Origin: Owenia fusiformis
Taxonomy: Eukaryota; Annelida; Polychaeta; Sabellida; Oweniidae
Assembly: GCA_903813345.2 (NCBI GenBank)
Contig: CAIIXF020000002.1
Span: 14,692,757-14,756,756, forward strand
Direction of reading: 5' to 3'
Length of the DNA: 64,000 nucleotides
Made by a program: the position numbers and the translations under genes. Position 1 is the stretch's first letter, and every line of letters starts with the position of its first letter. The notes beneath the pieces were generated by a model that did not search any database, was not told where the DNA came from, and worked only from the letters and a program-made list of their open reading frames with translations. This document shows positions 23,429 through 33,921 of this stretch, piece by piece.

Positions 23429-24118
23429 CTATCACACCAAACTAGTTCCCACTACGTTCTTGAAAACGGGCTTCAACTGTGAACGAACGGAGTAGACGTA
23501 CTATGAACGGAACCGTCGTACTTCAATCCTACTTGGAACGTTTTTTACAACGACTTGAACTGTCTGAGGACGTGTTGAGAACGAGGTAGAACTAATTGCA
23601 AACGTATTAACCTGATTAGGAACGTACATTATTAAAGACTACTTAAGAATCAATATAGCTATCACACCAAAAAAGTTGCATCTGCGTTCTTCAAAACTGG
23701 TTTTAAAATGTGTGCGAACGTTAAAGGAATGAACGTAGCTGCAACTTTCTAAGGTCTATTTACGAACTTCATGAACGTTCTCAGACGGGAAGGATTCGAT
23801 GGCCACCATACCGTTCTGAATTCAGGTCGTGTGACAAAGTACTTCAAACGAGATGACCTACTAGACCAGGAACGTAATTGCAGTACTTTAACCCTACTAG
23901 GGACGCGTTATATCGTTGTGTAATCGGATATCAATTGCAATATGTGTGCACACCGACATGGTGCGACCTGAACGAACTGCGAATGAGATGGATGTATTAA
24001 AGACTGTTTATGAACAAAGAAGCTAATTATTTTAGACATATTTCCCGACCAGATTTAGCCCGTTTTACGACCTTTTCGTACGACTGGAAAGAACGGTTGA
24101 GAACTAGATTTCGGTCTC
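23429..24118. mobile_element. CTATCACACC element, copy 2, inverted and decayed at one end
   Basis: It begins CTATCACACCAAACTAGTTC and follows, in reverse, the 9468-10265 copy. An internal end-like motif occurs near 23655. The far end (24080-24118: GAGAACTAGATTTCGG) has lost the exact terminus. The GTTC/GAACG word texture is the same. It lies in the N-O intron. Confidence 0.75.
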
Positions 24119-25276
24119 TTAACGTTGTGACATTGCGCCATTTTATGGTCAGAGCAATATCAGGTGTACAATAGTATTTGGGACAGGGGTGATATCAGGT
24201 TTGATATCACGATTAGAGGGGTGATATTAGGAATAATATTGATATCATCATTACATTTTTTCAAAAATATCCTTTTCCCGAAAATTTCAATTTTTTCAAA
24301 AAATTGGGTTTACAACAATTAAAATTTTACATTTTTTAGAGAATTATATTTTCTTTTTTTCCTTAAAGGGACATAACAATCCTGGCCAGACCATTTCTAT
24401 CCTATGATAGCTATAATTATATATATAACTATCCACATTTAGCAAAGCACAGGAAAATGTGTTAATATAGTCAATAGTGTTAATTTCAGAACAATTCGAA
24501 AAATTATGAATAGGGACCCCAGTCACCCAATGTCATAAAATTTTTTCAAAATGTTGAACCTATGTACTCAAAATTTACTCTTCTTTTTCTTTTTCTGATT
24601 TTTATTGCATGAAAATATTATTCAACAAGGGGTCTAAAACATCAAAAGTAAAATGGTATTGAAAGTCTAGTTTTGAAGATATCAATTGTCGATGACCAAA
24701 ATTATGCTGATAACAATGGATAGCATGCAAGGTAGGGTCCTATGGCATAATTTTTCAGAGAGTTGGATTGATATTTTACCATCACGGGGACTTCACTTGA
24801 AAGATAACACATATTGTTTTAATAAAAGTACTCATTGTGAAAGATATGACCGGCTAAAAACATCATTTTAAAATATGTTTAAATTATTTATGACCTGGGC
24901 TGTCACAGGTACCGGTCGTCGGGGCGGGGCTGCTATCTGTAATGTAGTCTATTGTACTAGACAAAGGATGTATGTAGTTTTAAACTAGACTCTGCGTGCA
25001 GGGTATATAGGATAAACAGAACAACATAGTGTGTTCGCAATATTATGATTATCGCTTGGCCAATATACAGGGCGTTTCATATGTGTGCATCCCCCTCTAA
25101 ACTCATACATGTAGCATTGTTACCCTATTATGTTATATATCATTTCGTTCCTTATGGAAAGTTATGTAAGGGAGTTGGCTTCGAGATAATCCCTATATCC
25201 AGAACCTCAAATAGGGTAATCTCAATTAATGGACTTTCGAAAAATCATCTTGTCCGTTGCAATAATATATACAAAC
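24119..25276. repeat. N-O intron remainder, with an inverted copy of 13180-13290
   Basis: 24150-24260 holds GATATCA-type words. 24715-24850 matches the reverse of about 13180-13290 (TTTCAGAGAGTTG, GGGGACTTCACTTGAAAG, ATTGTTTTAATAAAA). The rest is AT-rich. Plus-strand frames above 25045 overlap exon N in antisense and are shadows. Confidence 0.55.
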
Positions 25277-25477
25277 CTTTCCCATCCATTGACTTCCCAA
25301 TTCAATCCAAACGTTACCGTATCCGGGGTTATGCGGACGACTGCTATATGGATAGACATTGAACCGTACAATTAGACTAAATGGTTTACTCTCAAACGTA
25401 AAACGGTTTCCTGAAAAATCAGCCGAAAACCAACCATTCTGAACGTAGGGTCTGTCTTCTACTGGGTCTCCATCAAC
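25277..25477 (-). CDS. Exon N: vWD exon 3, cassette 2
   Basis: 201 bases, phase 0-0, acceptor ACATTTAG, donor AAG|GTTTGT. It encodes VDGDPVEDRPYVQNGWFSAD, then FSGNRFTFESKPFSLIVRFN and YSSRPHNPGYGNVWIELGSQ plus WMGK. This is the counterpart of exon G (FES.P.SL, PYS.RP..PGYG.VW). The atypical GTTT donor is shared with G. Confidence 0.91.
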
Positions 25478-26839
25478 CTAAATGTAGATTTAAATCAAAT
25501 AAACGCAACACCTGACTTAAGAATCGCACCCGGAATTGGAAATAAGGAATAATACTATAACCGCAAATAAATTCTGCTGAATAAATGTTGTTGAATATTT
25601 TAAATTACGATGAAAAATAACGCACTGCGTTGAAAATGTAATATTTGATGGGGTGATACTCATTACGTGATGTAGTGCGAACTTATTCTTGAGTAAGACA
25701 GAAAAATGAAAAATGTTCATATTTATAATCTATTTATAATTATTCCACGGTGTTGAGTCCTGTTCCATTTATGTACTGACACGTCGCAAAAAGGTGGCGC
25801 ACTTGTGTTTTTAGGGTATCGCATGAATGTAACTTTAATTCTTCGGAATATAAGTGAATATTCTAATTAAAGTTATATATCGTTTAAAGCTGCTTCAATG
25901 AAGTTTTCAAATCAAGTAAGCTTACACTCCTTTCACAATTCTTGCGCATTCCTTTTTTAAAAAAGATTCTTTTACCCAAAAATCTGGTAAATATCCGCTG
26001 TCGCCACGTTACATTTTGAATAATTTTTCGTCTTTAAACGCTCATAACTCAAACAATATTCGACTATTATACTTTATTTTCGTCTTGATAAATGGAAGTG
26101 TTATTTCAAAGAATGAAATCTAGTAAGCGTCCCATATTGTGAGGTCTTTTAGTTTGAAAAAATAGAATCTGTCGACAGTGACCTTTTTTGCTCATTTTTT
26201 GTTACCTTCAACTCTTTAGGTGTACATTAAACAAAAAGTACGACACCGATTTTAAATAAATCATACATGATTATTTTGCTCACAAACTCTAGTTTATCAA
26301 TAAATAGTTGATATTGTTAGCAAACGTATGTGTTTTCTGTTGTATGTGGAAAAGTGGAGGACGAAAGGTTTTCAAAATTCATTAAAATAGGGCGAATTTA
26401 GGCCATTCACCTTTCTCAAACATAGCAGCACATCTATTTATTTCACTTAAAATATCAATTGATTCGTGTTTTATGATGCTCTTAACCCATTGTTAATATG
26501 TATACGATATCAGAGTTATTCGTCTAAATATTTTGAGATAAAGAGGCAAATGTGGAGGACCAAAGGATTTCGATATGTGTACATTTTTCTCAAAAACGTC
26601 ACACTAAAGATTGATTGATTGATTGATGTTGCTAGCTATTTGATGTTGCTTGAGTGAAGTTTCCCAACCCGTTTCAATGAAATTTTATTACTTGTTAATA
26701 CATTCAAAACATAAGACATATATAATGAATCTGTCCAAAATATGTGTCAGTATAAAGCTGAGGGGGCCATCCAGCCCTCAAGGACTGATTGGTCTGAAAA
26801 GGGAAGAAAAGAACTCAATATTTGTTAAAGGAGTGTTTT
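25478..26839. other. M-N intron, first part, nothing recognised
   Basis: AT-rich sequence with short open frames on both strands that show no motif. A short GATT repeat lies at 26613-26627. Confidence 0.45.
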
Positions 26840-27330
26840 GAACTTTTTGAACACACGTTTCTCTTAAACCAGTCATAAAAAAAATCTAAAAATTTAACAC
26901 ATCGTCAATTTAATGGTCATCTTTTGAATGGTAACAATATAATTTGAGAAATATATTAATATACTTTCATCTATATTGTTTTAGAAAACATGAACACAGC
27001 ATGTTAAGGTCTTTCAATATTGTAATTGTACAAAGGAAATTTGGGTTGATTTTAAAAAAGTATCTTGTTAATGAAATAAAAGGTTTATCTTGATTTTTAT
27101 CTATTTTGGGGGGATTTTGATTTAATTTTTTTGAATAAGATCAACCAAAAGTTCCTTTGTATAACTATAATATTGAGAGGTCTAAAAACATGTTGTATTT
27201 GCTATTTTGTTCCAACAAGGTTCGGAAAGACATTATATTTCATTCTCAAGAATTGGTAGAAAGGAGCAAAAACAATGGCACTAAAAAACAAAAATGTGAA
27301 CAAAAGCATTTATACTTCATAACTTCTCAA
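26840..27330. repeat. Dispersed repeat family R2, copy 1
   Basis: It starts near CACACGTTTCTCTTAAACCA, then CATCTTTTGAATGGTAACAA, CTTTCATCTATATTGTTTTA and the A-rich, palindromic GTACAAAGGAAATTT.GG to CCAAAAGTTCCTTTGTA pair. Two more copies lie at 31560-32090 and 38995-39260, the last truncated. The central palindrome could fold. The open frame at 27157-27339 is not conserved intact in the other copies. Confidence 0.7.
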
Positions 27331-27770
27331 TCAAGGTAACAGTAATAAAGTAGTTGGTGTGTCTAGGGCTATCTCGTAGCCGTTTATTATTTTTTATTAT
27401 ACTGTAAATATATACATATTTATTACATAATGTAGTTTTTTATATGAACAATACAAATATAATAGTGTTTACATATTATATGATATTACATAATCTAACA
27501 ATGCAAACATGATATTACCTAATATTGAGTATATTACATAACATTACATAATATTACCTATTTTTAAGTTATGTTACTTCTGATCTTCAGGGATTCATAA
27601 TAATGATTCCTTCGAAATCGACTGAGTGCACATTATGTGTAGATAGAATAGTGTCGATATATACTTTATTGAAGCACTATAAAAAATTATTGCATTATTA
27701 CATGTAGCAAATTATGTTGTGCGTTATATGTCAATGTAATGGATACTGAACCTACCACAATTTTGTTGGC
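27331..27770. other. AT-rich, ATTACATAAT-rich stretch 3' of the SGNH ORF
   Basis: The word ATTACATAAT and variants recur from 27420 to 27570 at irregular spacing. No ORF. It may act as 3' flank of the SGNH ORF; a plain AATAAA on the minus strand was not seen close to its stop. Confidence 0.4.
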
Positions 27771-28352
27771 CTAAGAAAGTTGCGCTTCTGCATGGATTAT
27801 TGCGTGTCTATAGCTACGATATAATTTATAGTTTCCTATATCATTAAAATGCACGCCATCGCCGTTGTAGAGATTGAATTTACTGTTCCAAATGCCTTTG
27901 TGGTTCCATAATTGGGCAAATGGGTGTTGTTCTAGTAATGTTCCAAGCATGCGATTGCATTGCCGTACATTATCGTTGTATTGTGCGGTTTGCGATGTTC
28001 GTCCTATTAGTTGTGATACCATGACGAATTCGACATTGTATTCGTGATGTAATTTAACGACTAACGATTCAATGTTAGATGCGACGGTTTCTGGTCTCAT
28101 TCCATCTGCGATATCGTTTCCGCCGATCTGGAGAATTACTATTTTTTGATTTTGATATAACAATTGACGTTTTAGATTTTGATTCAATATAGTTTTTACT
28201 TTCCTTCCGCCAATGCCATCGTAGAATATTTTGATATGATTCAACCCTAGGTTTGGTTTTACCCGATTGTCCCGTGTATTGCTGGCGAAGTATTTGAAGC
28301 GACGAATAAATGAGTGGCCTACTAATATTGCTTTGGTTGGTTCAGTCTCCAT
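27771..28352 (-). CDS. SGNH-hydrolase-like ORF, intact, within the M-N intron
   Basis: A 193-residue intact ORF with its own ATG and stop. Block I is VGHSFIRR with the candidate nucleophile Ser14. A glycine-rich YDGIGGRKV lies near 44-52. Block III is QIGGNDIAD (Gly77-Asp80), and block V is DGVHFN with Asp165 and His168. These are the Ser, Gly, Asn and His/Asp positions of the SGNH (GDSL) esterase fold. Short lone SGNH ORFs of this kind in animals are often parts of mobile elements (for example esterase-bearing LINE ORF1 proteins), but no RT or inverted repeats were seen next to it. It could equally be a nested host gene. No signal peptide is evident. It lies on the same strand as the surrounding vWD gene. 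Confidence 0.78.
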   Translation of the reverse strand: METEPTKAILVGHSFIRRFKYFASNTRDNRVKPNLGLNHIKIFYDGIGGRKVKTILNQNLKRQLLYQNQKIVILQIGGNDIADGMRPETVASNIESLVVKLHHEYNVEFVMVSQLIGRTSQTAQYNDNVRQCNRMLGTLLEQHPFAQLWNHKGIWNSKFNLYNGDGVHFNDIGNYKLYRSYRHAIIHAEAQLS

Positions 28353-29402
28353 TTCTAAATAATATAGTGTCTACTCACCGGATTATCCCGGGTTTTAGTC
28401 TAAGGTAAAATCCTAAAGTATGTCCTTGTTTCTTGAGCTATTTAATAGCTAACGATTTCTTCTTTTTAGTACCAAATTAAGATTTTCAAATTAAGTTTTC
28501 TTTAATATTCAAAGTATTGAAGTTAGGTATACATGTATTTGGCTAACTGATTATTTAAACATATAATGTGAAGCCTTGACGTGCGCACAGTTTGCTAGCA
28601 GTTCAATGAATGACCAGTGAAGGGACCATGTGATGGCTACTTGCTAAGATATGATAACCCTAGACACAGGCGAAAGTGAAACTAAGTAATTGATTGGATA
28701 ATTACTCTGTATAAAATTATTTAAGTCTCCTTGCGCTTGCCTTAAATTTAATTTATATAAAATATTTCTAAATAATTTTCGCATTAAATTGTTGTCAATC
28801 AGTCAACATTACATAAAATACCGTGTTTTTTACAGAATGTTTCCAATAGTTGAATTAAGAGAAAAACATTGTTGAATTCAGTTCTCCATATCGAAACAAC
28901 TCCTTTGCCATTTTAAAAAGGTTTACTTTCAATGAGTCAAAAGTAAGATATCTCTGATACCAAAGGGAGAAAATTATTCTGCTTTTTTTAAGAATTGGCG
29001 ACCTATCAATTTACTAAACATTAATTACAAAATTGACCCAGACCTCGAGCCTGTGAACCCTTGAGCATCATTGCGGGATCGGGCCTTTACTTAACGGCGA
29101 GCAACACCAGAAACGAACGTTCGATATGCGCCACCCTTTAAAGCTAAGACAGTGTCGAATTTGATCGTATTGAACCTGTATTAAAAGTGTTTTATTTCGG
29201 AGATACCTGATCCGATGGCAGGCGTGGATGGGTTAAGCTGATATTGAGTGTTCCTTGATAACAACGTGTGTGAATTGACTGGCTTAATATCGGCAGGGGA
29301 ATTAGTTTTAAGTTTTTACTTGTTATAGAGATGATAGCCTTGAAGATTGGATAAACCAATGGTATACAAGGAGGCAACAAATAAAATATATATGTTTCTC
29401 AC
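28353..29402. repeat. M-N intron, with a short repeat also found at 32100-32250
   Basis: 28735-28900 (AAATATTTCTAAATAATTTT, TCAGTCAACATTACATAAAA) matches 32100-32250 with few differences. Otherwise no feature is seen; 29192-29400 has open frames that are not exon-like. Confidence 0.55.
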
Positions 29403-29537
29403 TATTATTTCGTTTTTTCCGTGACCATCTTGTTCAAATCTGATAATAGTCCATACATTTGGCTTCTCTGGTAAGTGAATTTCCACATACTTTGTTACAG
29501 AAGTCGCTGAATTCCAATGGTGATTTTTCACATGGAC
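29403..29537 (-). CDS. Exon M: vWD exon 2, cassette 2
   Basis: 135 bases, phase 0-0, acceptor GAATTAAAG, donor ATA|GTGAGA. It encodes VHVKNHHWNSATSVTKYVEI, then HLPEKPNVWTIIRFEQDGHG and KNEII. It aligns with exons F and T (VFVKN...SVTQYVEI) but is six codons longer and is the most diverged of the three, losing LDGPG. An upstream methionine in the open frame lies in the intron and is not a start. Confidence 0.82.
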
Positions 29538-30499
29538 CTTTAATTCATGACAAATAGTTACACATAGAATGATAACTATCCGCAATCATAATAATATTGA
29601 ATAATTATAAAAGAAATGAATATTTTCTACAACAGTATGATGATGTCGATCTTATGTATCTATCTAGACATCTATACTATATCTCTACAGCTAGACCTCT
29701 AATAAGATAATCTACAGAGGAAATGTTACAAGTACAAAATGGTCAATATAATTATAATTTTGGCATTTACCCTAAAATATGAATTGGATTCTTAAAGAGC
29801 AATCTCTATCGATTAACTTGATACTAGCAGATTTAAAATCCTCCATGGTTGAATACCCAGTATATTTTAGGGTAAACGCCAATGTTATAAAAACTATTGA
29901 CATTTTTTAATACTTGTAACATTTTTATTGAACCACTCTGTAGACGAACCTTTTTCTATATTATTATTTTCCTTATTTCTCATTGAATACTTTATATGTT
30001 GCTATTGCATAACGAGGGGCTAAAAATGAACAGTCACTATGACACGTGAGCTTAGTTGTATTCTTTGTACAATTAATAATTAATAAATGCTTATCCCTTT
30101 AAATGGGTACCAAAAAGCAATTTACAATATCAAAAAGGTTACGATGCAACAGCAGCCTCATCATTTAACCAGAATGCCCAAAAACGAATCAATTATAAAC
30201 TTTCATTCGTAGAAACACAAAATTTATCGGAATGCCAATTCTCACATACACCCGTCCCGTCCGTCAGGCAAGCTGATCACAATGTAGCCCCCAAAGTGTG
30301 CGATAGAAATTCATACCCATGTTATGCGAGTTTTTAATCTAAATTGCCCTATTCACGTGGGGAAGAGCAGATTTGTTCGGCTGAAATATCTTGCCTCACA
30401 GACGATCTTTTACTTCAGTGAAAGTAAATTTTCACTAATAGAAACACACTGACCCCCCTCCCCCCTTGAAAAATCTTAGCTTCAGCATTGTATACATAC
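29538..30499. other. L-M intron, nothing recognised
   Basis: AT-rich. A loose inverted pair built on TTTGGCATTTACCCTAAAAT (29758) and ATTTTAGGGTAAACGCCAA (29866) could form a hairpin of about 130 bases; it has no other marks of a mobile element. Confidence 0.45.
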
Positions 30500-30657
30500 C
30501 TTGAAGGTATTAAGAAAAGTGGTGTCTTCAACTAGCGTGTATGTACAGATCCCTTGGAAGTCGTATTTCAGCCCATCAAATGTGGAATAATGAACGTCGC
30601 CTGTTCCACTACATTCTTTTGTCGGCGGCTCCTTCGGAGTTTGTCGTTTCTTTCGTC
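30500..30657 (-). CDS. Exon L: linker with RKKR and vWD exon 1, cassette 2
   Basis: 158 bases, phase 1 to 0, acceptor GTTTATAG, donor AAG|GTATGT. It encodes [20 protein letters not shown], then [20 protein letters not shown] and [12 protein letters not shown]. The first residues, RKKR, are a proprotein-convertase consensus (RX(K/R)R), followed by glutamine and a proline-rich spacer. [15 protein letters not shown] opens the vWD domain. Exon S has the same layout. Confidence 0.92.
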
Positions 30658-31107
30658 CTATAAACAGTTTCAGTTCAATTTTGGTTTAAACGATTCAAAT
30701 GTTTTTCATGGCTAAATCTTTGGTCTACTGTGAGTGAAACGGAAGTATACGAAATTTTATTTCGAGGTTGCTTGAACATGTGTGCCATAAATATATATCT
30801 GACAGACTGGACAATGTTAATCTGGCACTATTACCTATACTATTTTATACTATTTTGGTATATGAGCCATGTCGTAAACTGTTGCTTCAAATACTATCCT
30901 AGCAACTTTATATTACCGTCTGTCCAGTCTCATGTCTGGAGACAATTTTTATTCAGAAACCCCAAAGGGTTTATATACAATGTCAGTAATAAATGCAAAA
31001 GCGATTCTTGCACCCCCTGCTAAAATGTTATTGATATGGAAATTCAAAAAGTGACTTGGTATATTTATAATTTTTGCTCACCCTGCATTTATTCAGTATC
31101 AACTGAC
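30658..31107. other. K-L intron, no feature recognised
   Basis: A 97-codon plus-strand frame (30730-31023) is rich in W, Y and F and is not conserved elsewhere in the window; it is judged chance. No repeats were identified. Confidence 0.45.
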
Positions 31108-31311
31108 CTTTATAGATAGTATCTGTTTTCTCACACTCCCCTCCTGCGCATCTTCTACTGACGTATTTTATACTTGGACCAACACAGTCATTCCCACGGT
31201 TCTGAGCAGGATTCTTCTCCCTGTACTTTAGACAGTACGTGGAGCAGGTTTGATCACAAGAGGTACACATCATATCATCACTCCATGGACCCCAAGTACA
31301 ATCCACTCTAT
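31108..31311 (-). CDS. Exon K: TSP1-like domain ending cassette 1
   Basis: 204 bases, phase 1-1, acceptor TGCAATTCAG, donor AAAG|GTCAGT. It encodes RVDCTWGPWSDDMMCTSCDQ, then TCSTYCLKYREK, NRGNDCVGPSIKYVSRRCAG and GECEKTDTIYK. It has the eight-cysteine TSP1-like layout with WGPWS. Spliced to exon L it gives ...IYKGRKKRQ, placing a furin-type RKKR site directly after this domain. Confidence 0.92.
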
Positions 31312-31433
31312 CTGAATTGCATAACAACGTTAAACAACACAACGAATTCATCAATAAAGAGGTCTCTGTAGTATTCTTTGGAACTATAACTGTATACACT
31401 ACTAAATCATAGCAAAATGTTGTTCATCTTTAG

Positions 31434-32429
31434 CATGGGCGTAGCGCCTATTACGCAAAATACGCACAGGCGTACCAAATGAATTTGAAAAAATAAAAAA
31501 TGTGTTAATGCATTCATTTATTTGCAAAGAGTATTTGGGTATCGATATGGCGAACTTTTTGAAAACACGTTTCTCTTAAGCCAGTCATCAAAATTTTTTG
31601 AAAATCTTACAAATTGTCAATTGAATGGCCATCTTTTGAATGGTAACAATATAATTTGAAATAGATATACATACTTTCATCTATATTGTTTTAAAAAGCA
31701 CATCAAACACTTGTTTTGTTCTTGGTATCATGTTTCCAGAGTGAAATGAAACATCTTTCCGAACCTCATTGGAACAAAACGACATAAACACAACATGTTT
31801 AGGTCTCTCAATATTGTAATTGTACAAAGGAAATTTTGGTTCATTTTAAAAAAGTATCTTGTTTTTTTTGATTTTTATCTATTTTGGGGGGATTTTGTTT
31901 TAATTTTTTGAATACTTTTTTAAAATGAACCAAAAGTTCCTTTGTATAACTTTAATATTGAGAGGTCCAAAAACATGGTGTATATGGTATTTTGTTCCAA
32001 AAAGGTTCGGAAAGACATTTTATTTCATTCTCAAGAATTGGTAGAAAGGAGCAAAAACAATTGCACTAAAAAAACAAAAAATGTTAACAAAAACAGTTAT
32101 ATCAAATATTTCTAAATAATTTTCGCATTAAATTGTTGTTAATCAGTCAACATTACATAAAATACCATGTTTTTTTACAGAATGTTTTCAATAATTGGTT
32201 TAAGAGGAAAACATTGTTGAATTCAGTTCTCCATATCGATACCTATCCTTTATTGATACTTCCTACCGTATGTGTATGTTTACCATTGTCAACATTTAAA
32301 GTTGATAAAAGCGCTTAGATTCCATAAAATAATGTCCTTGAAAAAAAATTCCCACGATGCGTGGCCTTCGGTGGGACTCAAGCATCCCCGAGTGTGCGTT
32401 CCAACTCAAAATATAGCCCTACACCCATG
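31434..32429. mobile_element. 996-bp CATGGGCGTAG-family element with 5-bp target duplication
   Basis: The ends CATGGGCGTAG and TACACCCATG are flanked by TTTAG on both sides (31429-31433, 32430-32434). It shares the C/G-rich inner end (GTGGCCTTCGG region near 32360) with the 459-bp element at 4619. It carries R2 repeat copy 2 (31560-32090) and the 28735-like repeat, so it is a larger family member or a chimera. Non-coding. Confidence 0.8.
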
Positions 32430-32434
32430 TTTAG

Positions 32435-32910
32435 TACCACAATGATACAGAAACGATCATATACGTTTTAGCCTTTGCTTTAAAATTGCGATCAACTTCT
32501 AATGTGTTAAACTGAAATTAATTTTCTATACACTTTCATCTTAGAAACAAACTTTAAAAACGAGATGAAAATGTGAGAGGTTAGACAAGGTTAAAACGAT
32601 TGTCTCACAAACTCATTAAGGAATATGATAAAGTGTTGATACCCATGGGCTCAGCCTAAGATGGAAAACATATTCAAATGTGGTTGAGAAAAGCTTATTA
32701 TAATCACCCTAAAATTTCTAGTTTATCGTTAGATTATGTTTCCACTACCCCTAATTCTGAACTGACCATTGGAAGGACCATACGTTTATCACAAAATGGT
32801 GGTTATTAATCAGATTTTCACTATTGATGTATATAGGCTTTCTCAGATCTTTTTAATTGCAAACCTACTATTTGTCATCCAAAATTCATTTGAAAAGGTG
32901 CTACAAATAC
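32435..32910. other. J-K intron, exon-proximal part
   Basis: AT-rich, no element recognised. The plus-strand frame at 32769-33014 is antisense to exon J. Confidence 0.45.
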
Positions 32911-33069
32911 CTGTTATGATACATTTTCCATTGCACCTAACAAAGCCTGTTTTACAGAAACAACCCTCTTGGGTGTGCTGTACACACCAACGCGGTTCAT
33001 TCACCACACAATGATCCTCACAAACTGGGCCATCATACATAAACAGTTCATTTTCCCCACACTCAATTG
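32911..33069 (-). CDS. Exon J: TIL domain, cassette 1
   Basis: A 159-base symmetric 1-1 exon, acceptor ATGATTACAG, donor ACAG|GTATTT. It encodes IECGENELFMYDGPVCEDHC, then VVNEPRWCVQHTQEGCFCKT and GFVRCNGKCIIT. It has eight cysteines in trypsin-inhibitor-like order (CGENE....C...C.....C....GC.C..G..R...KC), with the GCFCKTG motif at the core. In vWD proteins the TIL is usually structural and not an active inhibitor. Cassette 2 has an exon of identical length at 8995-9153. Confidence 0.92.
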
Positions 33070-33586
33070 CTGTAATCATATTATAATGTATCCTGGCAAA
33101 ATCAGAAAAATCTAAATTTTGCAGAACATTGTGCTATACATATAAAATAGTAAGTATAATACATCTGTGTTTTCTGTCTGTTATCTGGAGCGACCAATCA
33201 GCAATGTCTGATAACCGGATTTTGACGATGCTCTTCGTCACGTCTAAATGTAAAAATGATTTTAACATAGCAATATAAGCGTGTAGACAGACTTTACAGT
33301 CAAGATTTTACGACGGAAAATCCAAAAATGGCCTAAAAGCAGATATGATTTTTTGCCAATCTTTCTCTTACAAAATCATCTCATACAACTACTGTTAACA
33401 ATGACGTGAGGTTTTACAACACATGACACCTAAAATTATTACTAAATAATGAAAACACCATATTAATATTAGTATTATCGCTTATATTTCTTAAGATATT
33501 CAAAATGGCTACCATGACTAAGCCAACATGTTTAAAATCTAATAAGATCTAAATGAGTGAGTGTAATGTATATTTTAATATAAGAT

Positions 33587-33720
33587 CACTGGCGGATCCA
33601 GAGGGGGCTTAGGGCAAATTATCAAAAATGGGCCTTAAATTTTCAAAATGTGGGCCCAATTTTTCCATTTTAATATTTTAAATTTCCCCCACTCCTTGTT
33701 ACCTTCTGGATCCGCCAGTG
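33587..33720. mobile_element. 134-bp MITE with CACTGGCGGATCC ends
   Basis: Sixteen bases at each end are perfect complements, CACTGGCGGATCCAGA. The flanks share AGAT (left ...TAAGAT, right AAGAT...), but a clean 8-bp duplication is not seen. Size, ends and A/T-rich centre suit a hAT-type MITE. It lies in the I-J intron, 46 bases from the donor of exon I. Confidence 0.8.
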
Positions 33721-33766
33721 AAGATCATGTGCACTTCGTCGTTAATTATCGCATTTATGCACTTAC

Positions 33767-33921
33767 TGCAGTTGAAATTCTCCCGCCAACCTATGATGTC
33801 CCGAGCATTGTTCCTGTATGTGATGACAAACGCTTCGAGAATGTCGCACCTTGCCTTCGGCTCTGCGTTTAAGTCCATCTTACAGTTGGCTTCCCAAGTT
33901 TTAATCTCTTCTACGGTCATC
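33767..33921 (-). CDS. Exon I: C8-like exon, cassette 1
   Basis: 155 bases, phase 2 to 1, acceptor ACACTTCCAG, donor GCA|GTAAGT. It encodes MTVEEIKTWEANCKMDLNAE, then PKARCDILEAFVITYRNNAR and DIIGWRENFNC. The position between vWD and TIL and the motif C..LEAF...YR......GWR..F.C match the second half of the C8 domain, but only three of the usual eight cysteines are present. It is therefore called C8-like and shortened. A 134-bp inverted-repeat element lies 46 bases beyond the donor, in the intron. Confidence 0.82.
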
